64,000 nt of DNA, taken from the NCBI RefSeq assembly GCF_013155385.1, contig NZ_JABJUQ010000007.1, forward strand, positions 2,648,001 to 2,712,000, written 5' to 3'. The position numbers were made by a program, and so were the translations under genes. Below are positions 27,874 to 37,442 of this stretch, one piece after another. This stretch comes from Bacillus sp. WMMC1349 (GTDB lineage Bacteria; Bacillota; Bacilli; Bacillales; Bacillaceae). The stretch's first letter is position 1. Each line of letters starts with the position of its first letter. The notes under the pieces were generated by a model. The model saw nothing but the letters and a program-made list of their open reading frames with translations. It made no database searches and was not told the DNA's origin.

Positions 27874-29112
27874 CTAATTCTTTTTGCCAATAACGGCAAG
27901 TCTTCTCGTTTTTTCAGCTACATCATCAGGGTTCACATCAATTCTTGCAACACCTGTTTCCATAGCTGCTTTGGCAACAGCACTTGCAACTGCCGGGGCA
28001 ACCCTTGGATCAAATGGAGCAGGAATGACATATTCAGGGCGCAATTCTTCATCTGAAACAAGTGATGCAATTGCTTCAACAGCAGCAATTTTCATCTCTT
28101 CGTTGATATGTGTCGCTCGAGCATCTAGGGCACCGCGGAAAATACCCGGGAAAGCAAGGACATTGTTGACTTGATTGGGAAAATCAGAGCGTCCTGTACC
28201 AACAACACTAGCACCCGCTGCGTGCGCTTCAGCAGGCATAATTTCTGGATTTGGATTTGCCATGGCAAAAATAATCGGTTGGTCAGCCATTTCCGCAACC
28301 ATTTCTTTTGTTAGAGCTCCTTCAACAGAAACACCGATAAAAACATCGGCACCCTTCATCACGTCTTTGAGTGATCCTTCAATTCGATTTTTGTTTGTAT
28401 ATTTTGCCACTTCAGCTTTCACGGCATTCATACCTATTGGACGACCTTCATAAATCGCGCCTTTTGTGTCACACATAATGATATCTCTAACACCAAAATG
28501 GTAGAGCAGCTTAATAATCGCAATTCCTGCTGCACCTGCACCGTTTGCCACAACTTTGACAGAAGACATCGATTTACCAGACAGTTTAAGCGCATTAACC
28601 AGCCCAGCCACGGTAACTATCGCAGTTCCATGTTGATCATCATGAAAAACTGGAATTTTCGCTTCTTTCTTGAGACGTTCCTCAATCACAAAACAATTCG
28701 GAGCTGCTATGTCTTCAAGATTGATCCCGCCAAAAGTTGGTTCGAGAAGTTTAACAGTTTCAACTATTTGATTGACATCTGATGTATTTAAACAAATTGG
28801 AAAAGCGTCAACTCCCGCAAAACTTTTAAAGAGAACCGCTTTTCCTTCCATGACAGGCAATGCTGCTTCAGGTCCGATATTCCCCAGACCGAGAACAGCA
28901 GTACCATCTGATACAACTGCTACCATGTTTCCCTTCATGGTATAATCATATACTTTACTGTTATCATCATATATGACTTTACAAGGCTCAGCTACGCCGG
29001 GAGAGTAGGCGAGGCTTAAGTCATCCGCGTTTCGGACCTGTACTTTTGATTTTGATTCCAATTTGCCTTGGTTAACTTTGTGCATATGCAGAGCATTTTC
29101 TTTCAATGACAT
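27874..29112 (-). CDS. ytsJ: NADP-dependent malic enzyme YtsJ
   Basis: Oxidative decarboxylation of malate to pyruvate with NADPH formation; the main malic enzyme for growth on malate in B. subtilis. 412 residues (B. subtilis 410). The malic-enzyme N-domain contains LAYSPGVAEPC and GLGNIGPEAALPVMEGK. Metal and catalytic residues lie in FHDDQHGTAIV. The NADP domain has NGAGAAGIAI. It lies downstream of dnaE with its own upstream gap. Confidence 0.95.
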   Translation of the reverse strand: MSLKENALHMHKVNQGKLESKSKVQVRNADDLSLAYSPGVAEPCKVIYDDNSKVYDYTMKGNMVAVVSDGTAVLGLGNIGPEAALPVMEGKAVLFKSFAGVDAFPICLNTSDVNQIVETVKLLEPTFGGINLEDIAAPNCFVIEERLKKEAKIPVFHDDQHGTAIVTVAGLVNALKLSGKSMSSVKVVANGAGAAGIAIIKLLYHFGVRDIIMCDTKGAIYEGRPIGMNAVKAEVAKYTNKNRIEGSLKDVMKGADVFIGVSVEGALTKEMVAEMADQPIIFAMANPNPEIMPAEAHAAGASVVGTGRSDFPNQVNNVLAFPGIFRGALDARATHINEEMKIAAVEAIASLVSDEELRPEYVIPAPFDPRVAPAVASAVAKAAMETGVARIDVNPDDVAEKTRRLAVIGKKN

Positions 29113-29235
29113 GTAAATAACACTCCTTCAAGGGGCAATTTTGTTTTGCTGATTAAGATTCTTTTTTAGGCAAACGATAGAATCTTAAGAATGATACCAT
29201 AATTTACGGTTTTTTTATGACCGAAACTGTTTATT

Positions 29236-32200
29236 TTATGTTCGTATGACGACATTTTTTTCACCAACAACACTTTTCAACCGATAGAGGACAGCATGCT
29301 CAGCCTTTATATAATAGGCTGGAGGAAGTTTCATTGTTTGTTTTTTCTTTTCGTAGTAAATATAGACCTCAGTCTCACCATGATGTTCCAGTAAAATCTT
29401 GCTAAGGTTTCCCAATACCTCTTGAGTATGCTGCCTTTCTTCGATTTTTATATAAACAGCAGGTTGTTTTTCTTTATAAAGGGAGTCAATTAAGGTAGCT
29501 TTTTGGATAATGAACTGAAGCTTTTCATTTCTTGTTTCAAGTCGGCCCTCAGCATAAAGAGACACCCCTTCTTCCAATACTTGAGAAAACTGTCTGAGCT
29601 GATCTGGAAAAACAACCGCTTCGATTTCCCCACTTTCATCACTCAATTCCAAAAAAGCCATCGATTGCCCGGCTCTTGTCCGGATCGTTTTCATTTTAGT
29701 CAAAAGAGCACCGAGCATGACTTTCTTCTGGTTGGATTCTTTTAGGATCATGATGGGTAGCGCACCACGATCATTTAATAAATCGCGATGAACAGTCAAA
29801 GGATGATTCGAAAAGTAAATCCCAAGTGTTTCCTTTTCATGAGCAAGAAGATCAACGAGTGGTATTTCTTCGACAGAAGCATATTTGGGCTTTATACTGA
29901 TTGTTTCATCAAGAAAAAATCCGAGCTGTTCATTGTCATCAGCAAACAATTCAGCATGCTCCAAAGCGATGTCCACTGAAGCAAGCAATGTTGCACGATT
30001 TTCTCCAAATTCATCCATCGCACCTGCAAATATTAATGTCTCTATCGTTTTTCGATTTACGCTTTTCACAGATGTTCTAACACAAAAATCAAATAGATCA
30101 GTGAACGTTTTTTCTTTTCTTGCTTTGTAAATTTCTTTTACAGCAGCTAGTCCAACACCTTTAATAGCTCTTAGACTATATCGAACTGCACCGTTTTCTA
30201 TAAGAAAAGGGTAACCGCTTTTATTGATCGAAGGTCCTAGGATCTTCAATCCTTTTCCTTTTGCCTCATAGATATATTGAGCCAATCTATCCTCATTACC
30301 GATCGCACTTGTTAGCAATCCGCACATGAAGTACAAAGGAAAATGGGCTTTTAAATATGCAAGCTGGAATCCAATCATACTGTAAGCGACCGCGTGACTC
30401 CGATTAAATCCATAGTTGGCAAACTTAACAATTAAATCATACACTTGATTTGCTGATAGTTGTGAATACCCTTTTTTTAGACATCCTTTTATAAAATGAT
30501 TTCTCTCTGTATCAAGGATTTCCTTGTTTTTTTTACTAACCGCTCTCCGCAGAAGGTCAGCCTCTCCCAATTTAAAGCCTGCCATTTGCGAAGCAATCAT
30601 CATAATTTGTTCCTGATAGACGATGACACCATATGTATCTTTTAAAATGTCTGTCAGATCTTCATGTGGGTATAATATTGGTGCTTGACCATGCTTTCTC
30701 TTAATGTATAGCGGAATATTTTCCATTGGACCTGGTCTGTATAGCGCATTGACAGCTACAATATCTTCTAAATTGCTTGGTTTCAGTTTTTGCAAAACAT
30801 TTCTCATCCCTGCTGATTCTAGCTGAAAGACCCCTGTCGTATCTCCTGCCGACAAAAGTTCAAACGTTTGTTTATCATCATAGGAAAGCTTTGAGAAATT
30901 AATTTTGATCTGTTCTTTCTTTTCAACCAGTGTTTTAATAGAGTCGATCAAAGTTAAATTGCGTAAACCAAGAAAGTCCATTTTGAGAAGTCCTAGCTCC
31001 TCAAGATAGCTCATGGAATACTGTGTTAAATATATGCCTTCATGACCTTCTTGTATGGGAACAATACTGGTTAACGGCTCTTCGCTTAACACAACGCCTG
31101 CAGCATGTACAGATGTATGCCGCGGCAAGCCTTCGATTTTTTGGGCTACATTAAAAATGACTTGAAGCCGCTTTGACTCACTAAGCCGTTTGGCAAACTC
31201 AGGAGAGTGATCTTTTGCCTCTTTCAAAGTGACGCCAGGTTTAGAAGGAATTAGCTTTGCTAACTGGTCGGCTTCTTTCGGACTAATGCCCATTACCCTT
31301 CCGGTATCTCTAAATGCGGCTTTTGCAGCCAAGGTTCCAAATGTAATGATTTGTGCGACATGAAGAGCACCATATTTATTTTTCACATACTGAATCATTT
31401 CATCTCTTCTTGTGTCGGGAAAATCGATATCAATATCAGGCATACTGATCCGCTCAGGATTTAAAAATCGTTCAAACAACAGTTTATGTTTGATCGGATC
31501 AACATCGGTAATAAACAGCGTATATGCAACAAGTGAACCTGCTGCAGAGCCACGACCCGGCCCGGTGATGATCCCATTTTCATGTGCGTACTTCATAAAA
31601 TCCCAGACGATTAAAAAATAGTCACTGAATGCCATCCTCTTTATTATAGCAAGTTCATATTCAAGCCGCTCAATATATTCCTTTGAAGGAGCGGAAAATC
31701 GCTTTGAAAGCCCTGAAAAACAAAGCTCTTTTAAAAACAAGTCAGGATTTTTGCCGGATGGGGCTGGGTATTTAGGAAGCCGTGTCTGCCCAAGGCTTAA
31801 GTCAATATGACATTGTTGTGCAATCTTTGCCGAATTCTCTAAAGCATCTGGTTGAGTACGATAAATGTTGAACATTTCATCGATCGGCTTTAAATCAAGA
31901 TTAAGGTCTTCACTAGACACCTGGTTTTCGTCAAGTTTCTCCCCTTCTTTAATCGCTTTTAAACAAGCGTATGCCAATACATCCTCTTTTTCAATATAGC
32001 GGACATCTCCAGTAGCAACGATTGGAATGCCTGTTTGAGCGGATAGTTCAAGAATACGCTCTGAAAGAAGGGAGTCTCCTTTATATGGCTGATAAGACAA
32101 ATAAAAATTGTCTTCCCCAAACAGGTTTTGATAGCGGGAAGCAACATCTTCCGCTTCTTCAATTCGCCCATCTTTTAAGAGAGTCTCAACATATCCCGCC

Positions 32201-32583
32201 TCACCTGTTGTTAGAGCCATAATATCGTCAGCATAACTTTTTAGCCATTTTTCTTTTATACCTGCTTTTGATTTTGACTGAAGCACACTACTAATTTTCA
32301 GTAAGTTTTTATATCCTCTATTCGTTTTTGCTAAAAGAACAAGAGGATATGCGAGATGTTCTATTTCATCTGCTAAAACGCTAGCTGTCAGCCCGATGAT
32401 CGGCTTGATCCCACGCTTTTGGCACGCTTTATAAAATTCAACCGCACCGTACATGACTTGATCATCAGTCAGCGCAATGGCATGATAACCCAGCTTTTCT
32501 GCATTGGCGGCAAGATCTTCTACGGATGCTGCACTATGTAATAAACTATAGCCGCTATGTACTTTCAGGTGAACAAAAGACAT
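29236..32583 (-). CDS. dnaE: DNA polymerase III alpha subunit DnaE
   Basis: 1115 residues, exactly the B. subtilis DnaE length. It extends RNA primers at the fork before handing over to PolC. Order: PHP domain (HSGYSLLHSAAS at the N-terminus), polymerase core with the catalytic aspartates in MPDIDIDFPD, helix-hairpin-helix, then an OB-fold near 950-1030. There is no inserted proofreading exonuclease, which separates it from PolC. It is divergent from ytrH. Confidence 0.97.
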   Translation of the reverse strand: MSFVHLKVHSGYSLLHSAASVEDLAANAEKLGYHAIALTDDQVMYGAVEFYKACQKRGIKPIIGLTASVLADEIEHLAYPLVLLAKTNRGYKNLLKISSVLQSKSKAGIKEKWLKSYADDIMALTTGEAGYVETLLKDGRIEEAEDVASRYQNLFGEDNFYLSYQPYKGDSLLSERILELSAQTGIPIVATGDVRYIEKEDVLAYACLKAIKEGEKLDENQVSSEDLNLDLKPIDEMFNIYRTQPDALENSAKIAQQCHIDLSLGQTRLPKYPAPSGKNPDLFLKELCFSGLSKRFSAPSKEYIERLEYELAIIKRMAFSDYFLIVWDFMKYAHENGIITGPGRGSAAGSLVAYTLFITDVDPIKHKLLFERFLNPERISMPDIDIDFPDTRRDEMIQYVKNKYGALHVAQIITFGTLAAKAAFRDTGRVMGISPKEADQLAKLIPSKPGVTLKEAKDHSPEFAKRLSESKRLQVIFNVAQKIEGLPRHTSVHAAGVVLSEEPLTSIVPIQEGHEGIYLTQYSMSYLEELGLLKMDFLGLRNLTLIDSIKTLVEKKEQIKINFSKLSYDDKQTFELLSAGDTTGVFQLESAGMRNVLQKLKPSNLEDIVAVNALYRPGPMENIPLYIKRKHGQAPILYPHEDLTDILKDTYGVIVYQEQIMMIASQMAGFKLGEADLLRRAVSKKNKEILDTERNHFIKGCLKKGYSQLSANQVYDLIVKFANYGFNRSHAVAYSMIGFQLAYLKAHFPLYFMCGLLTSAIGNEDRLAQYIYEAKGKGLKILGPSINKSGYPFLIENGAVRYSLRAIKGVGLAAVKEIYKARKEKTFTDLFDFCVRTSVKSVNRKTIETLIFAGAMDEFGENRATLLASVDIALEHAELFADDNEQLGFFLDETISIKPKYASVEEIPLVDLLAHEKETLGIYFSNHPLTVHRDLLNDRGALPIMILKESNQKKVMLGALLTKMKTIRTRAGQSMAFLELSDESGEIEAVVFPDQLRQFSQVLEEGVSLYAEGRLETRNEKLQFIIQKATLIDSLYKEKQPAVYIKIEERQHTQEVLGNLSKILLEHHGETEVYIYYEKKKQTMKLPPAYYIKAEHAVLYRLKSVVGEKNVVIRT

Positions 32584-32721
32584 TCTGCCACCCCTTCCTT
32601 TTTCAAACCATCTCTTTTATTATATGATGTGAATGCTGAAGAAACAAATGTTCTTTTTTCTAGAAACCAATCATACTTGTCCTTGATTGTCCATATTATA
32701 ATGGAAGGTGAGGTGATCGGA

Positions 32722-33063
32722 ATGGACCCGGAACAACCTTTTTTTCCAAACTTTTTTAGTTGTTACTTTATTGCACTTGGTGTTTTGCTTGGCGGTTCGT
32801 TAATTGGTGGAATCGGGGCTTATTTATCTGGACAACCCCCTTTAACAATCATTTCCAGCTTAGCAAACCGCCTTAAGATCTGGGCTTTGGTAGCTGCAAT
32901 TGGCGGTACATTTGATGCAGTTTACAGCTTTGAAAGAGGCATTTGGGAAGGAAATACAAGAGATATTGTAAAGCAAATTCTTCTTATTCTTTCAGCAATG
33001 GGAGGCGCACAAACAGGCTTTTTGATCATCAATTGGCTGACACAGGAGCATATTTCCTCATGA
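32722..33063 (+). CDS. ytrH: Sporulation membrane protein YtrH
   Basis: 113 residues from ATG 32722, matching B. subtilis YtrH in length; the start follows GAGGTGAT, and the 55-codon upstream extension lacks a ribosome site. Three hydrophobic spans are visible, beginning YFIALGVLLGGSLIGGIGAY. In B. subtilis the SigE-dependent ytrH-ytrI pair is needed for efficient sporulation. Its TGA overlaps the ytrI ATG. Confidence 0.9.
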   Translation: MDPEQPFFPNFFSCYFIALGVLLGGSLIGGIGAYLSGQPPLTIISSLANRLKIWALVAAIGGTFDAVYSFERGIWEGNTRDIVKQILLILSAMGGAQTGFLIINWLTQEHISS

Positions 33064-33563
33064 GAATTCCTCCTTATTATCAAAAACCAGGGTGGCAACG
33101 TTTTTTTGCCGGTATGGCATGTGGAGCGATCATCAGTTGGTTTGTGTTTTTATTTACATATGGGACTTTTCAGGAAGAGCAGGTTGTCATGATCCGTGAA
33201 CAGAAAGAACAAATTGAAGATTTAAACGAACAGATTACGATTTACCGAGAGGATCTTCATAAACTGAATGAAGATAATAAAAGAAAGTTATTAATTCAAA
33301 GTGTAGATGTCAAGCTTATCAATGGTAAACAATACAAATTATCCCAACCTGATAAAATGAATTTTGAAGAGCATATTAAGGATAATATTTCAGATGTCAT
33401 CACAAAAGATATTGAGAGTGTATATAAAACAAAGGAACTTTTAAAACGGACAATTGAAAACAAATTATACACGATAAATGACAAAACTTATAAAGCAAAG
33501 GTAACTGACCTAATGATTTACACAAGGCTATCAGTTGAAATCAAAATTTCTTTTTCAAATTAA
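33060..33563 (+). CDS. ytrI: Sporulation protein YtrI
   Basis: 167 residues from ATG 33060, the same length as B. subtilis YtrI, coupled to ytrH by ATGA overlap. One N-terminal membrane span (about 16-36) is followed by a coiled coil near 43-75 (EQKEQIEDLNEQITIYRED), then a mixed C-terminal domain. The topology suggests a bitopic membrane protein whose partner is YtrH. Confidence 0.9.
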   Translation: MRIPPYYQKPGWQRFFAGMACGAIISWFVFLFTYGTFQEEQVVMIREQKEQIEDLNEQITIYREDLHKLNEDNKRKLLIQSVDVKLINGKQYKLSQPDKMNFEEHIKDNISDVITKDIESVYKTKELLKRTIENKLYTINDKTYKAKVTDLMIYTRLSVEIKISFSN

Positions 33564-33667
33564 ATATGGATTTTTTTTAACGATTTAAAGACATTCGTCG
33601 CTTTTTTCCATATTTTATTTTAAACTGACAGTAAGCGATATCAATCTCTTAAAGGGAGGGAAGCAGA

Positions 33668-33847
33668 ATGTTCGTTTACAGTTATCATCAGCTGGCAAAA
33701 GATAAAGTCAACCGAATAAAGTCTGGTTATTCCGCTTATGCAGAAACTGAACTTCTCACATCCCTTATCAAAAAAGAATTAGATGCTCAAAACATTGATG
33801 TTTATGAAGATGTAACAGATTTTGGATCTTGGTTTATACCAGAATAA
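33668..33847 (+). CDS. ytzJ: Small protein YtzJ-like
   Basis: A 59-residue ORF with a clear GGGAGG site 8 nt before ATG 33668. The peptide is soluble and charged, with AYAETELLTSLIKKELDAQ in the middle and DFGSWFIPE at the end. Its position between ytrI and nrnA fits B. subtilis ytzJ; the symbol rests mainly on position. Function is unknown. Confidence 0.7.
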   Translation: MFVYSYHQLAKDKVNRIKSGYSAYAETELLTSLIKKELDAQNIDVYEDVTDFGSWFIPE

Positions 33848-33890
33848 ACAGGGATGAAATCCCTTGATTCAATGACTACAATGGCACAAA

Positions 33891-33922
33891 TAAGAGGGAC
33901 CCCCTCTTATTTGTGCTCTTTA
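33891..33922. terminator. Bidirectional terminator between ytzJ and nrnA
   Basis: A 15-pair stem GCACAAATAAGAGGG/CCCTCTTATTTGTGC with a 3-nt loop. It spans the nrnA stop codon and serves convergent genes. Confidence 0.75.
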
Positions 33923-34848
33923 CATATTTGTTCTAGATCGGCAATCACACGTTCAGCATCATCCCATTCATAAATTGAAGCACCAGCGGCAAGCGGGTGG
34001 CCTCCACCATTGTATTTTTTTGCGATGTCATTGACCTTTGGTCCTTTTGACCGCAATCTTACTCGAATTTGATCAGGTTCCTCCACAAAAAACACCCATG
34101 CTTTTATCCCAGAAATATTACCTAATGTATTGACAAGCTGTGATGCCTCAGATGGCGTAATATTGAAGCGATTTAAAATATCCTGCCCAATAAAAACCGA
34201 TGCTGCTCCGTTTTCTGTCAAGGAAATGTTTTGAAAAATGTAACCATTCAACCTCACAACGTCTAGCTTTGTCTCATACAATTGATTAAAAAGGTCTTGT
34301 GATGAAAAAGGATATTCAATAAGCTCTCCCGCATACTTTAATGTCTTTTTCGTTGTGTTTGGAAAGAGGAAGCGCCCGGTGTCACCGACAATACCTGCAT
34401 ATATCAATTCAGCACCTTTTACTGGAAGTTTCCACCCTGATTTTTTCCCAGCTAAATATAGTTCATAAATCATTTCGCTTGTAGAGCTTGCATTTGTATC
34501 AACCCATAATAGATCCCCATACTGATCCTCATTTGGATGATGATCAATCTTAATCAGCATGTCACCCAAATGATAGCGGGAATCTGAAATTCGTTCTTGA
34601 TTGGCTGTATCGCAAACAATGACAAGTGCATGATTGTACATTGAGTCATCAATGTCATCTAGAGTATATAAAAATGTCAACGATGGATCAGGTGTCCCCA
34701 CAGCAAAAATTTTTTTTTCAGGATAGGTTTCCCTCAAGATTTCCGTAAGGCCGCATTGAGATCCATAAGCATCTGGATCAGGTCTCACATGTCTATGTAT
34801 AATAATAGTGTCATATAATGATATAGTTCTGATTAAGTCAGTTTTCAT
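33907..34848 (-). CDS. nrnA: Oligoribonuclease / pAp phosphatase NrnA
   Basis: Degrades nano-RNAs and dephosphorylates 3'-phosphoadenosine 5'-phosphate. 313 residues, as in B. subtilis. DHH domain: HRHVRPDPDAYGSQ near 18-31, VCDTANQ, and the DHHP motif near residue 107. DHHA1 domain: GGGHPLAAGAS near the C-terminus. It is convergent with ytzJ and divergent from ytpI. Confidence 0.95.
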   Translation of the reverse strand: MKTDLIRTISLYDTIIIHRHVRPDPDAYGSQCGLTEILRETYPEKKIFAVGTPDPSLTFLYTLDDIDDSMYNHALVIVCDTANQERISDSRYHLGDMLIKIDHHPNEDQYGDLLWVDTNASSTSEMIYELYLAGKKSGWKLPVKGAELIYAGIVGDTGRFLFPNTTKKTLKYAGELIEYPFSSQDLFNQLYETKLDVVRLNGYIFQNISLTENGAASVFIGQDILNRFNITPSEASQLVNTLGNISGIKAWVFFVEEPDQIRVRLRSKGPKVNDIAKKYNGGGHPLAAGASIYEWDDAERVIADLEQICKEHK

Positions 34849-34994
34849 GTTTACACCTTCTTTTTCTTATTATTAACCATTTAATCATAATCTGTTGTTA
34901 GTGGAAAGTGGAAAGAATGACTTTTTATTGTAGAAAGCAAACTCATTTATGTATACAATGGGTTTGTAAAACTTACAATGGAGGAATGTCGCCC

Positions 34995-35297
34995 ATGCCG
35001 TTTTTTGTTTTTTTCATTGTGATTTCAGCGATTTTTTATCTATACTACAAAGTAAAATATGTTCGTACAAAAAGAGCCGTTGAAAAAGAATATTTTTCTG
35101 CAAAGTCGAGTATGTGTTTAGGGCTTTTTATTATGTTTTTCGGGACGAATCTGCTGTTATTAAACCGTGACGCTTTAAGTTCTGGAATTGGGATCATCTT
35201 TATTTTGACTGGTATTGGCAGTATGTGGGCTGGGTATAAAGCTTATAAGCATTACCTCCCTTTGCTCGCAAAAGAAAACAAGCGGGAAAATGCGTAA
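34995..35297 (+). CDS. ytpI: Small membrane protein YtpI
   Basis: 100 residues, the B. subtilis YtpI length, from ATG 34995 (MPFFVFFIVISAIF), 10 nt after GGAGG. Three hydrophobic spans (about 3-20, 37-55, 60-78) and a short basic tail. Function is unknown. A possible promoter (TTGTAG, 18 nt, TATACA) lies upstream near 34929-34958. Confidence 0.8.
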   Translation: MPFFVFFIVISAIFYLYYKVKYVRTKRAVEKEYFSAKSSMCLGLFIMFFGTNLLLLNRDALSSGIGIIFILTGIGSMWAGYKAYKHYLPLLAKENKRENA

Positions 35298-35303
35298 AGC
35301 GAC

Positions 35304-35329
35304 AAAAGGGACACGAATTAGCGTCCCTT
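35304..35329 (-). terminator. Terminator after ytoI
   Basis: AAGGGAC/GTCCCTT stem with a TTTT tract on the minus strand, overlapping the ytoI stop; it may also stop ytpI. Confidence 0.7.
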
Positions 35330-36656
35330 AACTTCTTTCCATCAGCTGAACCATCATCATCGCTTTGCTGACAAGTGTACCTTGGTGAAAAACTTCAATA
35401 TCCATTTTTCCAAATTTTCTTCCAGCTTCAAGAATATTCGGCTTTATTTCTATAACAGATTCCATTTGTACCGGTTTTAAAAAGTAGATCGTCATACTCT
35501 CTATCACCAAGTCGCCTTTTTTATGAGATCGCAAAAAACGATTAGCTGCTTCGGTTAGAATTGTGGTAAATACACCGTAAGACAGCGTTCCCAAATGGTT
35601 TGTCATTTGTGGTGTTACTTCATATTGATAAACAGAAGAATGGTCAACGTCTAATTCTCTGAATCCGCCTGTTACAATATCGTCCAGCTTTTCACCAACT
35701 TGCGGCTGTTTTTGAATCATTTGCAGCGCTTTTAAAACATCTTGTCTGCTGATCATACCAATCAACTTTTGCCGCTCATCTACAACCGGAAGAACTTCGA
35801 TTCCTTCCCAGACCATCATCTGCGCAGCTGAGGCGACAGATGTCTTACCAACAACAGTAATCGGATTTTTCGTCATGACTTTTTCGATTAAAACATGACG
35901 ATCATATCCAGCAGCATCCTTCGATGTTAAAATGCCATGGATTTTCATCTGTTCATCAACAACTGGAAATCTTCCGTGCCCAGTTTCAAAATTTTTTTCA
36001 TACCATCTTTCAAGCTTTTCTTGCGGAGATAAACAGACCGTTTTTTCAAGCGGTGTCAAAATATCTTCAACAAGTACGACCTCTTTTTTAATGAGTTGAT
36101 CATAGATTGCCCTATTAATCATTGCTGCAACAGTAAAGGTATCATAGCTCGTTGAAATAATCGGAAGTTCAAGCTTGTCAGCAAGTTCAATGATTGCCGG
36201 TTCCGTATCGAAACCGCCAGTTACTAGAACAGCAGCACCTGCTTCCAGTGCATAGCGGTGTGCATTTATCCGGTTTCCGACGATCAAAAGATTACCGGCT
36301 CCAGTATATCTCATCATTGCCTCAAGTTTCATTGCTCCGATAACAAATTTGTTTAATGTTTTGTGTAGACCTGCTTTTCCGCCCAAAACATGTCCATCAA
36401 TCACATTTACCACTTCAGCATATGTCAGCTTCTCAATGTTTTCTTTTTTCTTTTGCTCGATCCTGATTGTACCAACTCTTTCGATCGTGCTAACAAATCC
36501 CTTATTCTCCGCCTCTTTAATCGCTCTATAAGCAGTTCCTTCACTTACTTTCATCTCTTTCGCAATCCGGCGGACAGAGATTTTTTCACCAACTGATAAA
36601 GAATCAATATATCTTAAAATTTGTTCATGTTTTGTCGCGATTTTTCTCACCTTCAT
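35328..36656 (-). CDS. ytoI: HTH-DRTGG-CBS-hotdog protein YtoI
   Basis: Multidomain putative ligand-sensing regulator. N-terminal winged helix (ISVRRIAKEMKVSEGTAYRAI), a DRTGG domain around 80-190, two CBS motifs (VMTKNPITVVGKTSVASAAQ and LIGMISRQDVLKAL), then a hotdog thioesterase-like domain. B. subtilis YtoI is 439 residues. I use ATG 36656 (442 residues), but its ribosome site is poor. A good AAGGTGAG site precedes codon 6 of this reading, ATC (36639-36641), which aligns with the B. subtilis start Met. Confidence 0.85.
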   Translation of the reverse strand: MKVRKIATKHEQILRYIDSLSVGEKISVRRIAKEMKVSEGTAYRAIKEAENKGFVSTIERVGTIRIEQKKKENIEKLTYAEVVNVIDGHVLGGKAGLHKTLNKFVIGAMKLEAMMRYTGAGNLLIVGNRINAHRYALEAGAAVLVTGGFDTEPAIIELADKLELPIISTSYDTFTVAAMINRAIYDQLIKKEVVLVEDILTPLEKTVCLSPQEKLERWYEKNFETGHGRFPVVDEQMKIHGILTSKDAAGYDRHVLIEKVMTKNPITVVGKTSVASAAQMMVWEGIEVLPVVDERQKLIGMISRQDVLKALQMIQKQPQVGEKLDDIVTGGFRELDVDHSSVYQYEVTPQMTNHLGTLSYGVFTTILTEAANRFLRSHKKGDLVIESMTIYFLKPVQMESVIEIKPNILEAGRKFGKMDIEVFHQGTLVSKAMMMVQLMERS

Positions 36657-36870
36657 CCTAAAACTGCTAGCTATAATTTTATTATAAATGCTCAAACGTT
36701 TTTTCCGCAATCAGACCTTGCAAAAATTCAAGAACCAAAAGCCAACAAATCTAAAAAAACTGCACCAAAAGATTAGATGTCTCCATGGACACCCTTACCC
36801 TTCTACTTATGGTCCGCTATCCCAACACCCGACTTTCTAGTTTGATGAGCATGACTGACACACCAAAAAA
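36657..36870. other. Non-coding stretch upstream of ytoI
   Basis: No gene seen. A GACACACC/GGGGGTGTC inverted repeat spans about 36857-36879 and runs into the edge of repeat copy 2. Confidence 0.4.
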
Positions 36871-36985
36871 GGGGGTGTCCTGAAAGTATTGCGGATGAAT
36901 AAAAATTTGGGAATTTTTTCGCTTTCCACGAGAGTCTCGCAACTCCTCCCTGATCATGTTGATAAAGGACTTTTTAGACAGTTTC
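36871..36985 (+). mobile_element. MITE-like inverted-repeat element, copy 2
   Basis: Bounded by GGGGGTGTCC and GACAGTTTC. It holds the same ordered blocks as copy 1: GAATAAAAATTTGGGAAT, TTCGCTTTCC, GAGTCTCGCAA, CTCCCTGATCATGTTGA, AAGGACTTTTTAGACAG. It is about 13 bp longer than copy 1 because of extra bases near the left end. Confidence 0.7.
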
Positions 36986-37090
36986 TAACCTCAGCCACTG
37001 TAATGGCTTCACATTTTGACCAGCTATAACATTGACGACATTAGTGAAATCAGACTTATTCTTTAGTTTGCTTTTTAACATTCTAGATTT

Positions 37091-37276
37091 TTATAAACTT
37101 TTGAGTTGCCTAAACAGTTGATTCAGAACTAAGATAAATACAACAGTTATAACCAATATCAAAATCAAAGTAATCAGATTCATTTCAATTCCAACATGAT
37201 GAAAAACAGCTGACAAAATGTAACTCATCGCAAATGAAAATAATACTACACTGATAATATTTAGAGATTTATTCAC
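37091..37276 (-). CDS. Small two-span membrane protein (unrecognised)
   Basis: A 61-residue ORF with a GTG start and a GAGGAGGT site 11 nt upstream. Two long hydrophobic helices (about 6-27 and 33-53) and a short basic tail (FRQLKSL). I recognise no family. It stands alone between ytoI and ytkL on the strand of its neighbours. Confidence 0.55.
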   Translation of the reverse strand: MNKSLNIISVVLFSFAMSYILSAVFHHVGIEMNLITLILILVITVVFILVLNQLFRQLKSL

Positions 37277-37392
37277 GATTTGCTCTACCTCCTCAAAATA
37301 TACTTCGACTACATCGTTTTCTTATTTTTCCAAGTGAAATAATGATAGTAAGTGATAGAAATAAAGTACATACCCATTTAAAAAATGAGCAC

Positions 37393-37429
37393 AAAAAAAC
37401 ACCTTCAATATGTCTAATGATTGAAGGTG
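37393..37429 (-). terminator. Terminator after ytkL
   Basis: Ten-pair stem CACCTTCAAT/ATTGAAGGTG with T7 on the minus strand. Confidence 0.9.
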
Positions 37430-37442
37430 AAGTATTCCGCCT

